Assembly (NCBI GenBank): GCA_947084925.1
Contig: CAMTUJ010000014.1
Location: 1 to 64,000, forward strand
From: JAGPUQ01 sp947084925
GTDB taxonomy: Bacteria; Pseudomonadota; Gammaproteobacteria; Pseudomonadales; Porticoccaceae
Length of the DNA: 64,000 bases
Direction: 5' to 3'
Below, one piece after another: positions 18,698 through 27,305 of the stretch (positions within the stretch are counted from its first letter, which is position 1; each line of letters starts with the position of its first letter). Under the pieces are notes generated by a model. It saw only the letters and a list, made by a program, of their open reading frames with translations, searched no databases and had not been told where the DNA came from. The position numbers were made by a program, and so were the translations under genes.

Positions 18698-18749
18698 ATG
18701 TCCGAACGGAATGTCCGAACGGAATGTCTGACCTCAATGTCTGACCTCA
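18698..18749 (+). repeat. four 13-bp tandem units in AABB order upstream of ispG
   Basis: ATGTCCGAACGGA occurs twice in tandem (18698-18723), then ATGTCTGACCTCA twice in tandem (18724-18749). All units share the start ATGTC. The array fills most of the gap between the RodZ-like stop and the ispG start. The 13-bp period breaks the reading frame, so it is not a coding repeat. Role unknown. Confidence 0.85.
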
Positions 18750-18775
18750 ACGGTTGACCGCAGTGGGTAACTATC

Positions 18776-19888
18776 GTGGAGCGTGACAGTCCCATAGTGC
18801 GGCGACGCACGCGGCAGATTCTGGTGGGAAAAGTCCCGGTCGGGGGCGATGCGCCAATTTCGGTGCAGAGCATGACCAACACCGAAACCACGGATGTGTT
18901 CGCCACGGTGGCGCAAATCAACGCCATTGCGCGTGCCGGCGCCGATATCGTGCGGGTGTCGGTGCCGTCGCTGGAGGCGGCCGAGGCCTTTGGCGCCATT
19001 CGCCGCCAGGTCGATGTACCGCTGGTGGCGGATATCCACTTCGATTACCGGATTGCCCTGCGCGTACTGGATCTCGGTGTCGACTGCCTGCGCATCAACC
19101 CGGGCAACATCGGCCGCGAAGAGCGGGTGCGGGAACTGGTGAGCAAGGCACGCGATCTCGGCATTCCCATCCGCATCGGCGTCAATGCGGGATCGCTCGA
19201 AAAGGATCTGCAAGTCAAATACGGCGAGCCGACGCCGGCGGCGTTGGTGGAGTCCGCGCTGCGCCATATCGACATTCTGGATCGGCTCGATTTTCACAAC
19301 TTCAAGGTGAGTCTCAAGGCTTCGGATGTGTTCATGGCGGTGGCCGCCTACCGCGAGATCTCCCGTCAAATCGACAACCCACTCCACTTGGGTATCACCG
19401 AAGCCGGCGGCCTGCGCGCGGGGACCGTGAAGTCCGCGGTCGGGCTCGGCGCGCTGTTGCTCGACGGCATCGGCGACACCTTGCGTATTTCGCTCGCCGC
19501 CGATCCGGTGGAAGAGGTGAAAGTGGGCTGGGATCTGCTGAAAAGTCTGCGCCTGCGCACCAAGGGCATCAACCTGATCGCCTGTCCGAGCTGCTCGCGG
19601 CAGAATTTCGATGTCATCAGCACCGTGAATGCGCTGGAGCAGCGTCTGGAAGACATCACCGAACCTCTGGATGTCGCCGTCATCGGCTGCATCGTCAATG
19701 GTCCCGGGGAGGCGCGGGTGGCCGATATCGGCCTGACCGGCGGCACACCCCGGCATCTGCTGTACGCGCACGGCAAAGTCCTGCAAAAACTCGACAAGAC
19801 CGATCTCGTCGATCAGCTCGAACAGCACATTCGCGCTACAATCCGCGCGCGCGCCGAGCGGGACGCCTCCATCATCGCCCGCGGCTGA
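18776..19888 (+). CDS. ispG: 4-hydroxy-3-methylbut-2-enyl-diphosphate synthase (flavodoxin) IspG
   Basis: Penultimate enzyme of the MEP isoprenoid pathway, reducing ME-cPP to HMBPP with a [4Fe-4S] cluster. PVGGDAPISVQSMTNTETTD opens the TIM barrel, VADIHFDYRIAL and LRINPGNIG follow, and cluster ligands are visible in ACPSCSRQNFD and IGCIVNGPGEA. 370 residues from GTG 18776. A weak GGTTGACC-rich stretch precedes it, after the tandem array. It is followed 14 nt later by hisS. Confidence 0.96.
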   Translation: MERDSPIVRRRTRQILVGKVPVGGDAPISVQSMTNTETTDVFATVAQINAIARAGADIVRVSVPSLEAAEAFGAIRRQVDVPLVADIHFDYRIALRVLDLGVDCLRINPGNIGREERVRELVSKARDLGIPIRIGVNAGSLEKDLQVKYGEPTPAALVESALRHIDILDRLDFHNFKVSLKASDVFMAVAAYREISRQIDNPLHLGITEAGGLRAGTVKSAVGLGALLLDGIGDTLRISLAADPVEEVKVGWDLLKSLRLRTKGINLIACPSCSRQNFDVISTVNALEQRLEDITEPLDVAVIGCIVNGPGEARVADIGLTGGTPRHLLYAHGKVLQKLDKTDLVDQLEQHIRATIRARAERDASIIARG

Positions 19889-19902
19889 ACCCAGGTACTC
19901 TT

Positions 19903-21189
19903 TTGAACGCGATGCAGTCCCTGCGCGGGATGACCGATATTTTGCCCGGCGAGACGCCTGTCTGGCAGCATCTCGAAGCGACCCTGGCGGCGCTTCTGAC
20001 CGGTTATGGCTATCAGGAAATCCGCTTTCCGCTGCTCGAGAATACCGAGCTGTTCCGGCGCTCCATGGGCGAAGTCACGGACATCGTCGAGAAAGAGATG
20101 TACAGCTTCATCGACCGCAACGGCGAGAGCGTGACGCTGCGGCCGGAAGGCACGGCCGGCTGCGTGCGCGCCGGTTCCCAGCACGGGTTGCTGCGCAACC
20201 AGGTGCAGCGACTCTGGTACCGCGGCCCCATGTTCCGCCACGAACGACCCCAGAAAGGCCGCTTGCGCCAGTTTCACCAGGTCGGTGCCGAAGTGTTCGG
20301 ACTGCCGGGCCCCGATATCGACGCGGAAATGCTGGCGATGACCGAGCGTCTGTGGCGGCGCCTGGGTATTCGCGAGTACCTGGAATTGCAGCTCAATTCA
20401 CTGGGCAACGGCGCTTCCCGCGCGGCCTATCGCGCGGCGCTGGTGGCCTATCTGGAGCGCTATCGGAGCGAACTCGACGCCGACAGTCAGCGTCGGCTGG
20501 ACACCAATCCGCTGCGCATTCTCGACAGCAAGGTGGAGCGCACCCGGGAAATCCTGGGCGCCGCTCCCGTGCTGGCGGATTATCTCGATGCCGAGTCCCG
20601 CGACCATTTCGCCGGCTTGTGCGCACTGCTGGAGGCAGCGGGCATCCGCTACAGCGTCAACAACCGCCTGGTGCGGGGCCTCGATTACTACGGCAAGACG
20701 GTGTTCGAGTGGGTCAGCGACCGGCTCGGCGCTCAGGCCACGGCCTGTGCCGGCGGCCGCTACGACGGCCTGGTCGAGCAGCTCGGCGGTGACGCCACGC
20801 CCGCCATCGGCTTCGGCATCGGCCTTGAGCGTCTGGTGCTGCTGCTGGAGGCCGCCGGCGTCGCGCAGGGTGCCGGTGAGCAGCCGCTGGATGCGTATTT
20901 CGTGGTCGCGGGCGCCGTGGGTGTTGCGGCGCTCCAGATCGCCGAGCGGTTGCGCGATGCCGTGCCGCACCTGCGCCTCCAGAGCCATTGCGGCGGGGGC
21001 AGCCTGAAAAGCCAGATGAAACGGGCCGATCGCAGTGGCGCGGCGTTTGCGTTGATCCTGGGCGAAGATGAAGTCGCGAGCGGGCGCGTCACGCTCAAGT
21101 ACCTGCGTCGGGACCTGCCCCAGGAATCGCTCGCCCTGGATGCGTTGATCGCGCTGTTGCGGCGGGAATGCCCGCGCGCAGCGGTCTGA
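19903..21189 (+). CDS. hisS: histidine--tRNA ligase
   Basis: Class II aminoacyl-tRNA synthetase, 428 residues. Motif 1 (IRFPLLENTELFRRSMGEVT), motif 2 (RLWYRGPMFRHERPQKGRLR) and motif 3 (GFGIGLERLVLLLE) are present, with the histidine loops LVRGLDYYGKTVFE and CAGGRYDGLVEQLGG and a C-terminal anticodon-binding domain. The start is TTG 19903, with AGG 7 nt upstream; ATG 19912 three codons on is the alternative but has poor spacing. The ispG-hisS-yfgM-bamB-der order is conserved. Confidence 0.95.
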   Translation: MNAMQSLRGMTDILPGETPVWQHLEATLAALLTGYGYQEIRFPLLENTELFRRSMGEVTDIVEKEMYSFIDRNGESVTLRPEGTAGCVRAGSQHGLLRNQVQRLWYRGPMFRHERPQKGRLRQFHQVGAEVFGLPGPDIDAEMLAMTERLWRRLGIREYLELQLNSLGNGASRAAYRAALVAYLERYRSELDADSQRRLDTNPLRILDSKVERTREILGAAPVLADYLDAESRDHFAGLCALLEAAGIRYSVNNRLVRGLDYYGKTVFEWVSDRLGAQATACAGGRYDGLVEQLGGDATPAIGFGIGLERLVLLLEAAGVAQGAGEQPLDAYFVVAGAVGVAALQIAERLRDAVPHLRLQSHCGGGSLKSQMKRADRSGAAFALILGEDEVASGRVTLKYLRRDLPQESLALDALIALLRRECPRAAV

Positions 21190-21226
21190 CTTTCCACCTG
21201 AACATCAACTGAACCAAGAGCAAACC

Positions 21227-21928
21227 ATGGCCGATTATCACGCCGATCAGGAACAACTGGATGCGCTGCGGCGCTGGTGGAAACAGTACGGAGCACCGGT
21301 GGCGCTCGCGCTGACGCTGGTGGTCGGGGGCTGGTTCGGCTGGCAACAGTGGCAGGGAGCGCGCGCGCGCACGGCCGAAGCCGCGTCCGTGATTTATGAG
21401 GAAATGATGGCGGGAGTCACCAGCGCCGCGCTCCAGGATATGGAGCCGAAGCGTCTCGATGCCATGGCCGCGGCGGCACAGAAGCTCAAGACCGATTACG
21501 GCCGCACTCAGTACGCCGCGCTCGCGGGGTTGCTGCTCGCGCGGCTGGCGGTCGCCCGGGACGATCTGGATGCCGCCGCCACGGAGCTGCGGGCGGTCAT
21601 GCAGGACAGTCATGACAAAGAGCTTGCCCAGATTGCCCGGCTGCGCCTGGCAAGGGTGCTGACCGCCCAGGAAAAATACGACGAAGCCCTGTCCATGGCG
21701 GATGCCAATCCGCCCGACAACAAGGTGCCCGACGCCATGGTTGGGCTATTTGCGGAAGCACGGGGCGATATCCGGTTCCTGCGCGGTGAAACCGATGCCG
21801 CGCGCGCTGATTATCAGACCGCGCTGGAGCATCTCGATGCCCGCGACGGGGTGTTGAAATCCCTGCTCGAAATCAAACTCAATCAGGTGCAACCCGCGCA
21901 GGTTGCCGCCCAGGAGGCGACGCCGTGA
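21227..21928 (+). CDS. yfgM: YfgM-like inner-membrane TPR protein (SecYEG/periplasmic chaperone partner)
   Basis: 233 residues. A short cytoplasmic N-terminus (DEQEQL-type start, seen as DYHADQEQLDALRRWWKQYG) leads into one transmembrane helix (residues ~24-40) and a periplasmic TPR-like domain (QYAALAGLLLARLAVARDDL, LARVLTAQEKYDEAL). E. coli YfgM links the SecYEG-PpiD translocon with periplasmic chaperones and affects the Rcs response. Its stop overlaps the GTG start of bamB by 4 nt. Confidence 0.9.
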   Translation: MADYHADQEQLDALRRWWKQYGAPVALALTLVVGGWFGWQQWQGARARTAEAASVIYEEMMAGVTSAALQDMEPKRLDAMAAAAQKLKTDYGRTQYAALAGLLLARLAVARDDLDAAATELRAVMQDSHDKELAQIARLRLARVLTAQEKYDEALSMADANPPDNKVPDAMVGLFAEARGDIRFLRGETDAARADYQTALEHLDARDGVLKSLLEIKLNQVQPAQVAAQEATP

Positions 21929-23172
21929 AGCGGATTTTCGTACCTTTGGCGCTCGCGCTGCTCCTGTCCGGCTGCGGCAGTCTGAAATTCTGGGGCAAGG
22001 ATGAGGCGGAGCCCGTGGCGACCGGCGCGGATGCGGCTGCCGGCGATTCCCAGGAACTGACTGACAAACAGAAGAAAGAGCAGAAAAAAAAGGAGAAGAA
22101 AGCGGGCGAGCCGAACGACCTCAAAAAAATCGAGGCCAGCGTCGATCTCAAGCGCCTGTGGAGTCTCGGGGTTGGCAAGGGGCAGGAGCCGCAGGATGCC
22201 ACCCTGGTCTCGGTCGTTGTCGATGGCGTGGTCTATGCCGCGAGTCGGGATGGTCGGGTGATCGCGGCCGATGCCGCCGAGGGCGAGCGTCGCTGGCGCG
22301 CCGATATCGACATGCCGCTGACCGGCGGTGTCGGGGTGGGCGGCGGCCTGGTGCTGGTCGGTACGGTCGAAGGCGATCTGGTCGCCCTGCGCGCGGGCAG
22401 CGGTGAAGAAGCCTGGCGCGTGGCGCTGTCCAGCGAGATGCTCGCGCCGCCCGCGGCCAACGCCGATGTGGTGGTGGTACAGACGCAGGACGCCAAGGTG
22501 CTCGGATTTTCGGTGCAGACCGGAAAACAACTGTGGACCTACGAGGGCGATCGCCCGCTGCTTACCCTGCGCGCCACGGCCGCGCCCGTGATGGCGGAGA
22601 CGATGGCGGTCGTCGGCTTCGCCAATGGCAAGCTGGTGGCGTTCGACGCCGCCAGCGGTACGGTCGTGTGGGAGGCGCGTGTCGCCCTGCCCAGCGGGCG
22701 CACCGAGCTTGAACGCATGGTGGATGTGAATACGGCGGTGCTGGGTGGCGACATCCTGTACGCGGTCAGTTACCAAGGCCGCGTCGCGGCCTATAGTCGG
22801 GGCACCGGACGCGAACTCTGGGCACGGGATGCGTCGAGTCATCGCGCCCCGTCGCTCGGCACCAACCAGCTCTACGTCGTCGGCGCCGAAGATCAGGTGA
22901 TCGCGCTGCGCGCTACCGGCGGCCAGGAACTGTGGGTCAACCGCGACCTGCGCCTGCGCAATCTCACCGCGCCGCAAGCGATAGGCGACGTGGTGGCGGT
23001 GGCGGATGTCGAAGGTTACCTGCATCTGCTGTCACAGGTTGATGGCCGCATCGTCGGCCGCGTCAAAGTGGATGGCGACGGCGTCAGCACGTCGCTGGCG
23101 AGCGATGGCGAGCGGCTCTATGTGCTCGATAACAGCGGCGACCTGACCGCCTACGGGCTGCGCTCGCCCTGA
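21925..23172 (+). CDS. bamB: outer membrane protein assembly factor BamB
   Basis: Lipoprotein subunit of the BAM complex that inserts beta-barrel proteins in the outer membrane. 415 residues: lipobox LLLSGCG (Cys near 18), then an unusually lysine-rich stretch (TDKQKKEQKKKEKKAG, residues ~49-64), then an eight-bladed PQQ/WD-like propeller with repeated VVDGVVYAASRDGRVIAAD and QLWTYEGD-type strands. Start GTG 21925 in a GTGA overlap with yfgM. The basic low-complexity linker is longer than in E. coli BamB. Confidence 0.95.
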   Translation: MKRIFVPLALALLLSGCGSLKFWGKDEAEPVATGADAAAGDSQELTDKQKKEQKKKEKKAGEPNDLKKIEASVDLKRLWSLGVGKGQEPQDATLVSVVVDGVVYAASRDGRVIAADAAEGERRWRADIDMPLTGGVGVGGGLVLVGTVEGDLVALRAGSGEEAWRVALSSEMLAPPAANADVVVVQTQDAKVLGFSVQTGKQLWTYEGDRPLLTLRATAAPVMAETMAVVGFANGKLVAFDAASGTVVWEARVALPSGRTELERMVDVNTAVLGGDILYAVSYQGRVAAYSRGTGRELWARDASSHRAPSLGTNQLYVVGAEDQVIALRATGGQELWVNRDLRLRNLTAPQAIGDVVAVADVEGYLHLLSQVDGRIVGRVKVDGDGVSTSLASDGERLYVLDNSGDLTAYGLRSP

Positions 23173-23243
23173 ACGGGCGCGGCGATCGGGTAAGGAGTAG
23201 AATGCGGCGTCCGCGCCCTGGGCGCCGCATTCCGTCCTGAATC

Positions 23244-24635
23244 ATGCTCCCCGTCGTCGCTCTGGTCGGCCGTCCCAACGTCGGCAAATCCACGCTCTTC
23301 AACCGCCTGACACGTTCGCGCGAGGCGCTGGTTGCCGATTTTCCCGGGCTGACCCGTGATCGCCAGTACGGCGAGGCGCATTTCGCCGGCCGCCGTTTCG
23401 TGGTGATCGATACCGGCGGTATCACCGGCCGTGAGGAAGGCATCGACAGCGCCATGGCGGAGCAGTCGTTTCGCGCCGTGGATGAAGCCGATGTCATCAT
23501 TTTCATGGTGGACAGCCACGACGGCCTGACCAGCATCGATGAAGATGTGGCGCGTCGCCTGCGCCAGCGTTCCGCCACGGTGTTTCTCGCCGCCAACAAG
23601 ATCGACGGCACCAATCCCGATGTAGTGCTGGCCGAGTTCCATCGCCTCGGATTCGCACAGGTGTTTCCGGTGACCTCCACCCAGGGGCGGGGCGTCAATG
23701 CGTTGCTGACCGCGGTAATGGCCGCGTTGCCGGAGACGCCGTCGGATGCCCTCCCGGCTGCGGCGTCCAGCATCCGGGTAGCGGTGGTGGGGCGGCCGAA
23801 TGTCGGCAAATCCACCCTGGTGAACCGCCTGCTCGGCGAAGAGCGGGTCGTGGTGTTCGACCAGCCCGGCACCACGCGCGACAGCATCTATATCGACTAC
23901 GAGCGCGGCGGTCGAGCCTATACCTTGATCGATACCGCCGGTGTCCGGCGCCGCAAGAGCATCGATCAGGCGGTGGAGAAATTTTCCATCGTGAAAACCC
24001 TGAAAGCCATCGACGATGCCCATGTCACCATCCTGATGGTCGACGCCAGCGAGGGGCTGGTCGATCAGGATCTGCACCTGCTGGGCTATTGCATCGAGGC
24101 GGGCCGTGCCCTGGTGATCGCGATCAACAAGTGGGACGGGCTGGAGGTGGATCAGCGCGACTGGGTGAAGCGCGAACTGGAGCGCCGCCTGCGCTTCGCC
24201 GATTTTGTCGATATCCATTTCATTTCCGCGCTGCACGGCAGCGCCGTGGGCAATCTGTATCCCTCGATCCAGAAGGCCCATGCGGCCGCCACCGACAAAT
24301 ACAGTACCAATCGCCTGACGCGCATTCTCAAGGATGCGGTGGCGACCCACCCGCCGCCGATGGTGCGCGGGCGCCGCGTCAAGCCGCGCTTCGCCCATCC
24401 GGGCGGACGCAATCCGCCGCTGATCGTGATTCACGGCAATCAGGTCGAAGCCCTGCCGGACCACTATGTCCGCTACCTCGAAAAAACCTATCGGCGCGAG
24501 CTGGATCTGCACGGCACGCCGGTGCGCATCGAGCTGAAATCCACGGTGAACCCCTTCGCCGGCCGCAAGAATGAATTGACACCGCGTCAAATTGCGAAGA
24601 AGCGGCGCGCGTTCAGTTTCCACAAAGGCAAATAA
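23244..24635 (+). CDS. der: ribosome biogenesis GTPase Der (EngA)
   Basis: Double-GTPase factor for 50S subunit maturation, 463 residues. G-domain 1: GRPNVGKSTLFNRLT (~10-24), DTGG, NKID. G-domain 2: GRPNVGKSTLVNRLLG (~188), DTAGVRRRKS, NKWD. A KH-like C-terminal domain begins near 355 and ends in a basic tail (QIAKKRRAFSFHKGK). It is the last gene of the ispG-der run and converges on priA with a 47-bp gap in which I see no clear terminator. Confidence 0.97.
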   Translation: MLPVVALVGRPNVGKSTLFNRLTRSREALVADFPGLTRDRQYGEAHFAGRRFVVIDTGGITGREEGIDSAMAEQSFRAVDEADVIIFMVDSHDGLTSIDEDVARRLRQRSATVFLAANKIDGTNPDVVLAEFHRLGFAQVFPVTSTQGRGVNALLTAVMAALPETPSDALPAAASSIRVAVVGRPNVGKSTLVNRLLGEERVVVFDQPGTTRDSIYIDYERGGRAYTLIDTAGVRRRKSIDQAVEKFSIVKTLKAIDDAHVTILMVDASEGLVDQDLHLLGYCIEAGRALVIAINKWDGLEVDQRDWVKRELERRLRFADFVDIHFISALHGSAVGNLYPSIQKAHAAATDKYSTNRLTRILKDAVATHPPPMVRGRRVKPRFAHPGGRNPPLIVIHGNQVEALPDHYVRYLEKTYRRELDLHGTPVRIELKSTVNPFAGRKNELTPRQIAKKRRAFSFHKGK

Positions 24636-24682
24636 TCTGGCGTTATCCGGCTGTTTGGGTGCGCTGATTTGCGCAGTCGGAC

Positions 24683-26878
24683 TCACATCATTTCCTGGGG
24701 ATCCACGTCGATGCTCCAGCGCACCCCGCGCGCCGCGGGCAGGGTCTCCAGCATCAGCGCCAGCGGTGTCAGCAACCGCTGGAGCGTGGCCCGGTTGCTG
24801 GCGTTGAGGCTGAGCTGAAAGCGGTAGCGACCCCCGCGCTTTTCCAGGGGCGCCGGCAGCGGGCCCAGAAAATATACCGGCTGACCCAGTGCTTCTCCCG
24901 CCTGCCGCGCCGCCGTCAACAGCGCTTCGGCATGGCGGGGATCGCGCGCTTCGGCCCGCAGCAGGGCGAGCGCGCGAAACGGCGGCATTCCAGTGGCCGC
25001 GCGTTCCTCCAGCAGTTGCTCGGCAAACGCGCTATAGCCCTGTCGCATCAGGGTCGCGATCAGCGGATGGTCGCAGTAGTGACTCTGCACGAGCACGGTG
25101 CCGGGATGCTCGCCGCGCCCGGCGCGGCCCGCCACTTGGGTGAGCAACTGCCCCATGCGCTCGCCGCCGCGAAAATCCGGACTCATCAGACCGTCGTCGG
25201 CGCTGAGGATCACCGCCAGCGTGACTCCCGGGAAATGATGCCCCTTGGCGAGCATTTGCGTGCCCACCAGGATGCAGGGAGCGCCTTCGTGGAGCCGGTC
25301 GAACAGTTCGTTCAAGGCATTTTTGCGCCGGGTCGAATCCCGGTCGACACGCATGACGGGTACGCCGGGAAACAGATTTTCCAGAATCAGTTCGGTTTTT
25401 TCCGTGCCCTGGCCCAAGGGTTGGAGGTTGGCGCTGGCGCACCCGGGACACACGGCCGGCAGCGACTGGCGGAATTCGCAGTGGTGGCAGATGAGCCGCC
25501 GCGAGGTCATGTGGACAGTGAGTCGGGTTTCACAGTGGGGACAGCGCGCGATCCACGCACAATCGTGGCAGAGCAGCGCGGCGGCGTAGCCGCGACGATT
25601 GAGGAAGACCAGCACCTGGTGGCCGCCCGCGAGTGCCGTGCCGATGGCCTGGACCGCGGGCGCGGAAATACCTTCGTTCAGCTTCCCGCGCCGCAGATCC
25701 AGCAGTTGCCAATCCGGCGCCGCCCGATCGCCGGGCCGCCCGCTCAGCCGCAGCAGGCGGTAGCGACCGGCACGGGCGTTGTGGAAGCTTTCCAGCGAAG
25801 GTGTGGCCGAGCCCAGCACGAGGGGAATGTCCGCGCTGCGCGCGCGCATGACCGCGACATCGCGAGCCGAATAACGAAAGCCGTCCTGTTGTTTGAACGA
25901 GAGATCGTGCTCCTCATCGACGATGAGGATGCCCGGCGCGCGCAGGGGCACGAACACCGCCGAGCGGGTGCCGATCACAATGCCGGCGCTGCCATCGCGG
26001 GCCTGCGCCCAGGCGCGGGCCCGCTCGCCGCCGCTGAGCCCGGAATGCAGCACCGCGATCGTGCAATGAAAGCGCTGCTTGAACCGCGATAGTGTTTGGG
26101 GTGTCAGGCCGATCTCGGGCACCAGCACCAGCGCCTGGCGTCCCTGGCGGAGCACTTGCGCGATGGCGCGCAGATAAACCTCGGTCTTGCCAGTCCCGGT
26201 GTCGCCGTGCAGCAGGTAGGCGTGATAGCCGTGCAGCGCGATGGCGGCGAGGGCGCGTGTCTGATCGGGATGCAGGGATGGCGGTGTTTCGGCGAGCAGC
26301 ACGTCTGCCGCCGTCGCGGTCGCGGGATGGGCGCGCACGCGCTCGATCAGGCCGTCATCGGCGAGGGCGCGAATCGCCGTGGCCGGAATGCCCGCGCTTT
26401 TCAGGCATGCCGCCGAACGTGGCCCGTCCCGCAACAGGGCGAACAACTGCTGCCGGCGCGGTGCGCGCGCCAGCGCGGTGTCCGGCAGTCCCAGCGCGCG
26501 GGTGCTGAGCTGCCAGTGCCAGGTGCCGGTCTCCGGGAGCGGCTCGCCGTGGCGCAGTGGCCCCGGCAGAATCGCGGCGAGCGCCTCCCCGATGGGGCAC
26601 TGGTAATAGTCGGCGGCCCAGAGCGCGAGGGTCAGCAGTTCGTCGGGGAGCAGGGGTTCGGAATCCAGCGCCGCGGTGACAGGCCGTAACTGCGCCACGG
26701 CCAGCTCGCTGGCGTCTGCCGTTGCGATGATCAACCCGGTCAGCTCGCGTTTTCCGAATGGTACCCGTACCCGGGTGCCGGGCTTGAGGGTGTCGCCAGG
26801 GGTTGCCGGAGGCAGGTAATCGAACAGGCGCCGCAACGGCGAGGGAACCGCAATTCGATAGCAAAAGGGTGGAGCCAT
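24683..26878 (-). CDS. priA: primosomal replication protein N' (helicase) PriA
   Basis: 3'-to-5' helicase that reloads the replisome at collapsed forks. From ATG 26878 it has 731 residues, against 732 in E. coli. Order: DNA-binding N-terminal domain; Walker A GDTGTGKTEVY (~225); DEEHD box; two zinc modules (CHDCAWIARCPHCE and CHHCEFRQSLPAVCPGC); LVGTQMLAKGHHFPGVTL; GRAGRGEHPG; and the terminal WSIDVDPQEMM. Forty upstream in-frame residues run through the 19-bp repeats and were dropped. Confidence 0.97.
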   Translation of the reverse strand: MAPPFCYRIAVPSPLRRLFDYLPPATPGDTLKPGTRVRVPFGKRELTGLIIATADASELAVAQLRPVTAALDSEPLLPDELLTLALWAADYYQCPIGEALAAILPGPLRHGEPLPETGTWHWQLSTRALGLPDTALARAPRRQQLFALLRDGPRSAACLKSAGIPATAIRALADDGLIERVRAHPATATAADVLLAETPPSLHPDQTRALAAIALHGYHAYLLHGDTGTGKTEVYLRAIAQVLRQGRQALVLVPEIGLTPQTLSRFKQRFHCTIAVLHSGLSGGERARAWAQARDGSAGIVIGTRSAVFVPLRAPGILIVDEEHDLSFKQQDGFRYSARDVAVMRARSADIPLVLGSATPSLESFHNARAGRYRLLRLSGRPGDRAAPDWQLLDLRRGKLNEGISAPAVQAIGTALAGGHQVLVFLNRRGYAAALLCHDCAWIARCPHCETRLTVHMTSRRLICHHCEFRQSLPAVCPGCASANLQPLGQGTEKTELILENLFPGVPVMRVDRDSTRRKNALNELFDRLHEGAPCILVGTQMLAKGHHFPGVTLAVILSADDGLMSPDFRGGERMGQLLTQVAGRAGRGEHPGTVLVQSHYCDHPLIATLMRQGYSAFAEQLLEERAATGMPPFRALALLRAEARDPRHAEALLTAARQAGEALGQPVYFLGPLPAPLEKRGGRYRFQLSLNASNRATLQRLLTPLALMLETLPAARGVRWSIDVDPQEMM

Positions 26879-26905
26879 GCGCGGAGTGTGCCTGATGCGT
26901 GACGG

Positions 26906-26962
26906 GCTTGCGCCTTGAGCGCCAGCTTGCGCCTTGAACGCCAGCTTGCGCCTTGAACGAAA
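26906..26962 (+). repeat. three 19-bp tandem units upstream of rpmE
   Basis: GCTTGCGCCTTGAGCGCCA (26906), GCTTGCGCCTTGAACGCCA (26925) and GCTTGCGCCTTGAACGAAA (26944). Unit 2 differs from unit 1 at one base and unit 3 differs in its last bases. Each contains a -35-like hexamer (TTGAGC, TTGAAC, TTGAAC); the third is positioned as the rpmE -35. The array lies in the divergent gap between priA and rpmE. Confidence 0.85.
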
Positions 26963-26980
26963 GTCGCTTTCTGGTAGTAT
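26953..26980 (+). promoter_or_regulatory. sigma-70 promoter of rpmE
   Basis: TTGAAC (26953-26958), a 16-bp spacer, then TAGTAT (26975-26980) preceded by TGG, making an extended -10. The expected start near 26987 gives a GC-rich leader of about 87 nt before the rpmE ATG at 27074, longer than usual and a possible site for autoregulation by L31. Confidence 0.7.
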
Positions 26981-27073
26981 GCGCCCTCCCACAGGCACGG
27001 AGCGCGCGGTACCCGGGGCGGCAAGGTAATTGACCGGGTGGCGGCACGCAAGTCACGTCCGAGAGACAATCCC

Positions 27074-27289
27074 ATGAAAGCAGAAATTCATCCCCCTTAC
27101 GGCAAGCTCACCGCGACGTGCAGTTGCGGCAATGTGGTCGTGGTCGGCTCCACCTCCACCGAGAATATCCATCTCGATGTGTGCTCGGCCTGCCACCCGT
27201 TCTATACGGGCAAGCAGAAGAATGCCGACGCCGGTGGCCGTATCGACCGCTTCAACAAGCGCTTCGGTGCCACGGCGGCAAAAAAATAG
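27074..27289 (+). CDS. rpmE: 50S ribosomal protein L31, zinc-binding type
   Basis: 71 residues. MKAEIHPPYGKLTATCSCGN and HLDVCSACHPFYTGKQK supply the cysteines of the zinc-containing (C+) L31 form, and RIDRFNKRFG is the C-terminal signature. ATG 27074 is the conserved start; the 12 residues in frame upstream are leader. A strong terminator follows 30 nt after the stop. Confidence 0.97.
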   Translation: MKAEIHPPYGKLTATCSCGNVVVVGSTSTENIHLDVCSACHPFYTGKQKNADAGGRIDRFNKRFGATAAKK

Positions 27290-27305
27290 CCCTGCACCAA
27301 GTCAG

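Noticed and set aside
18698..18749. CRISPR-like array
   Set aside because: Units are only 13 bp with no spacers, and no cas genes are present.
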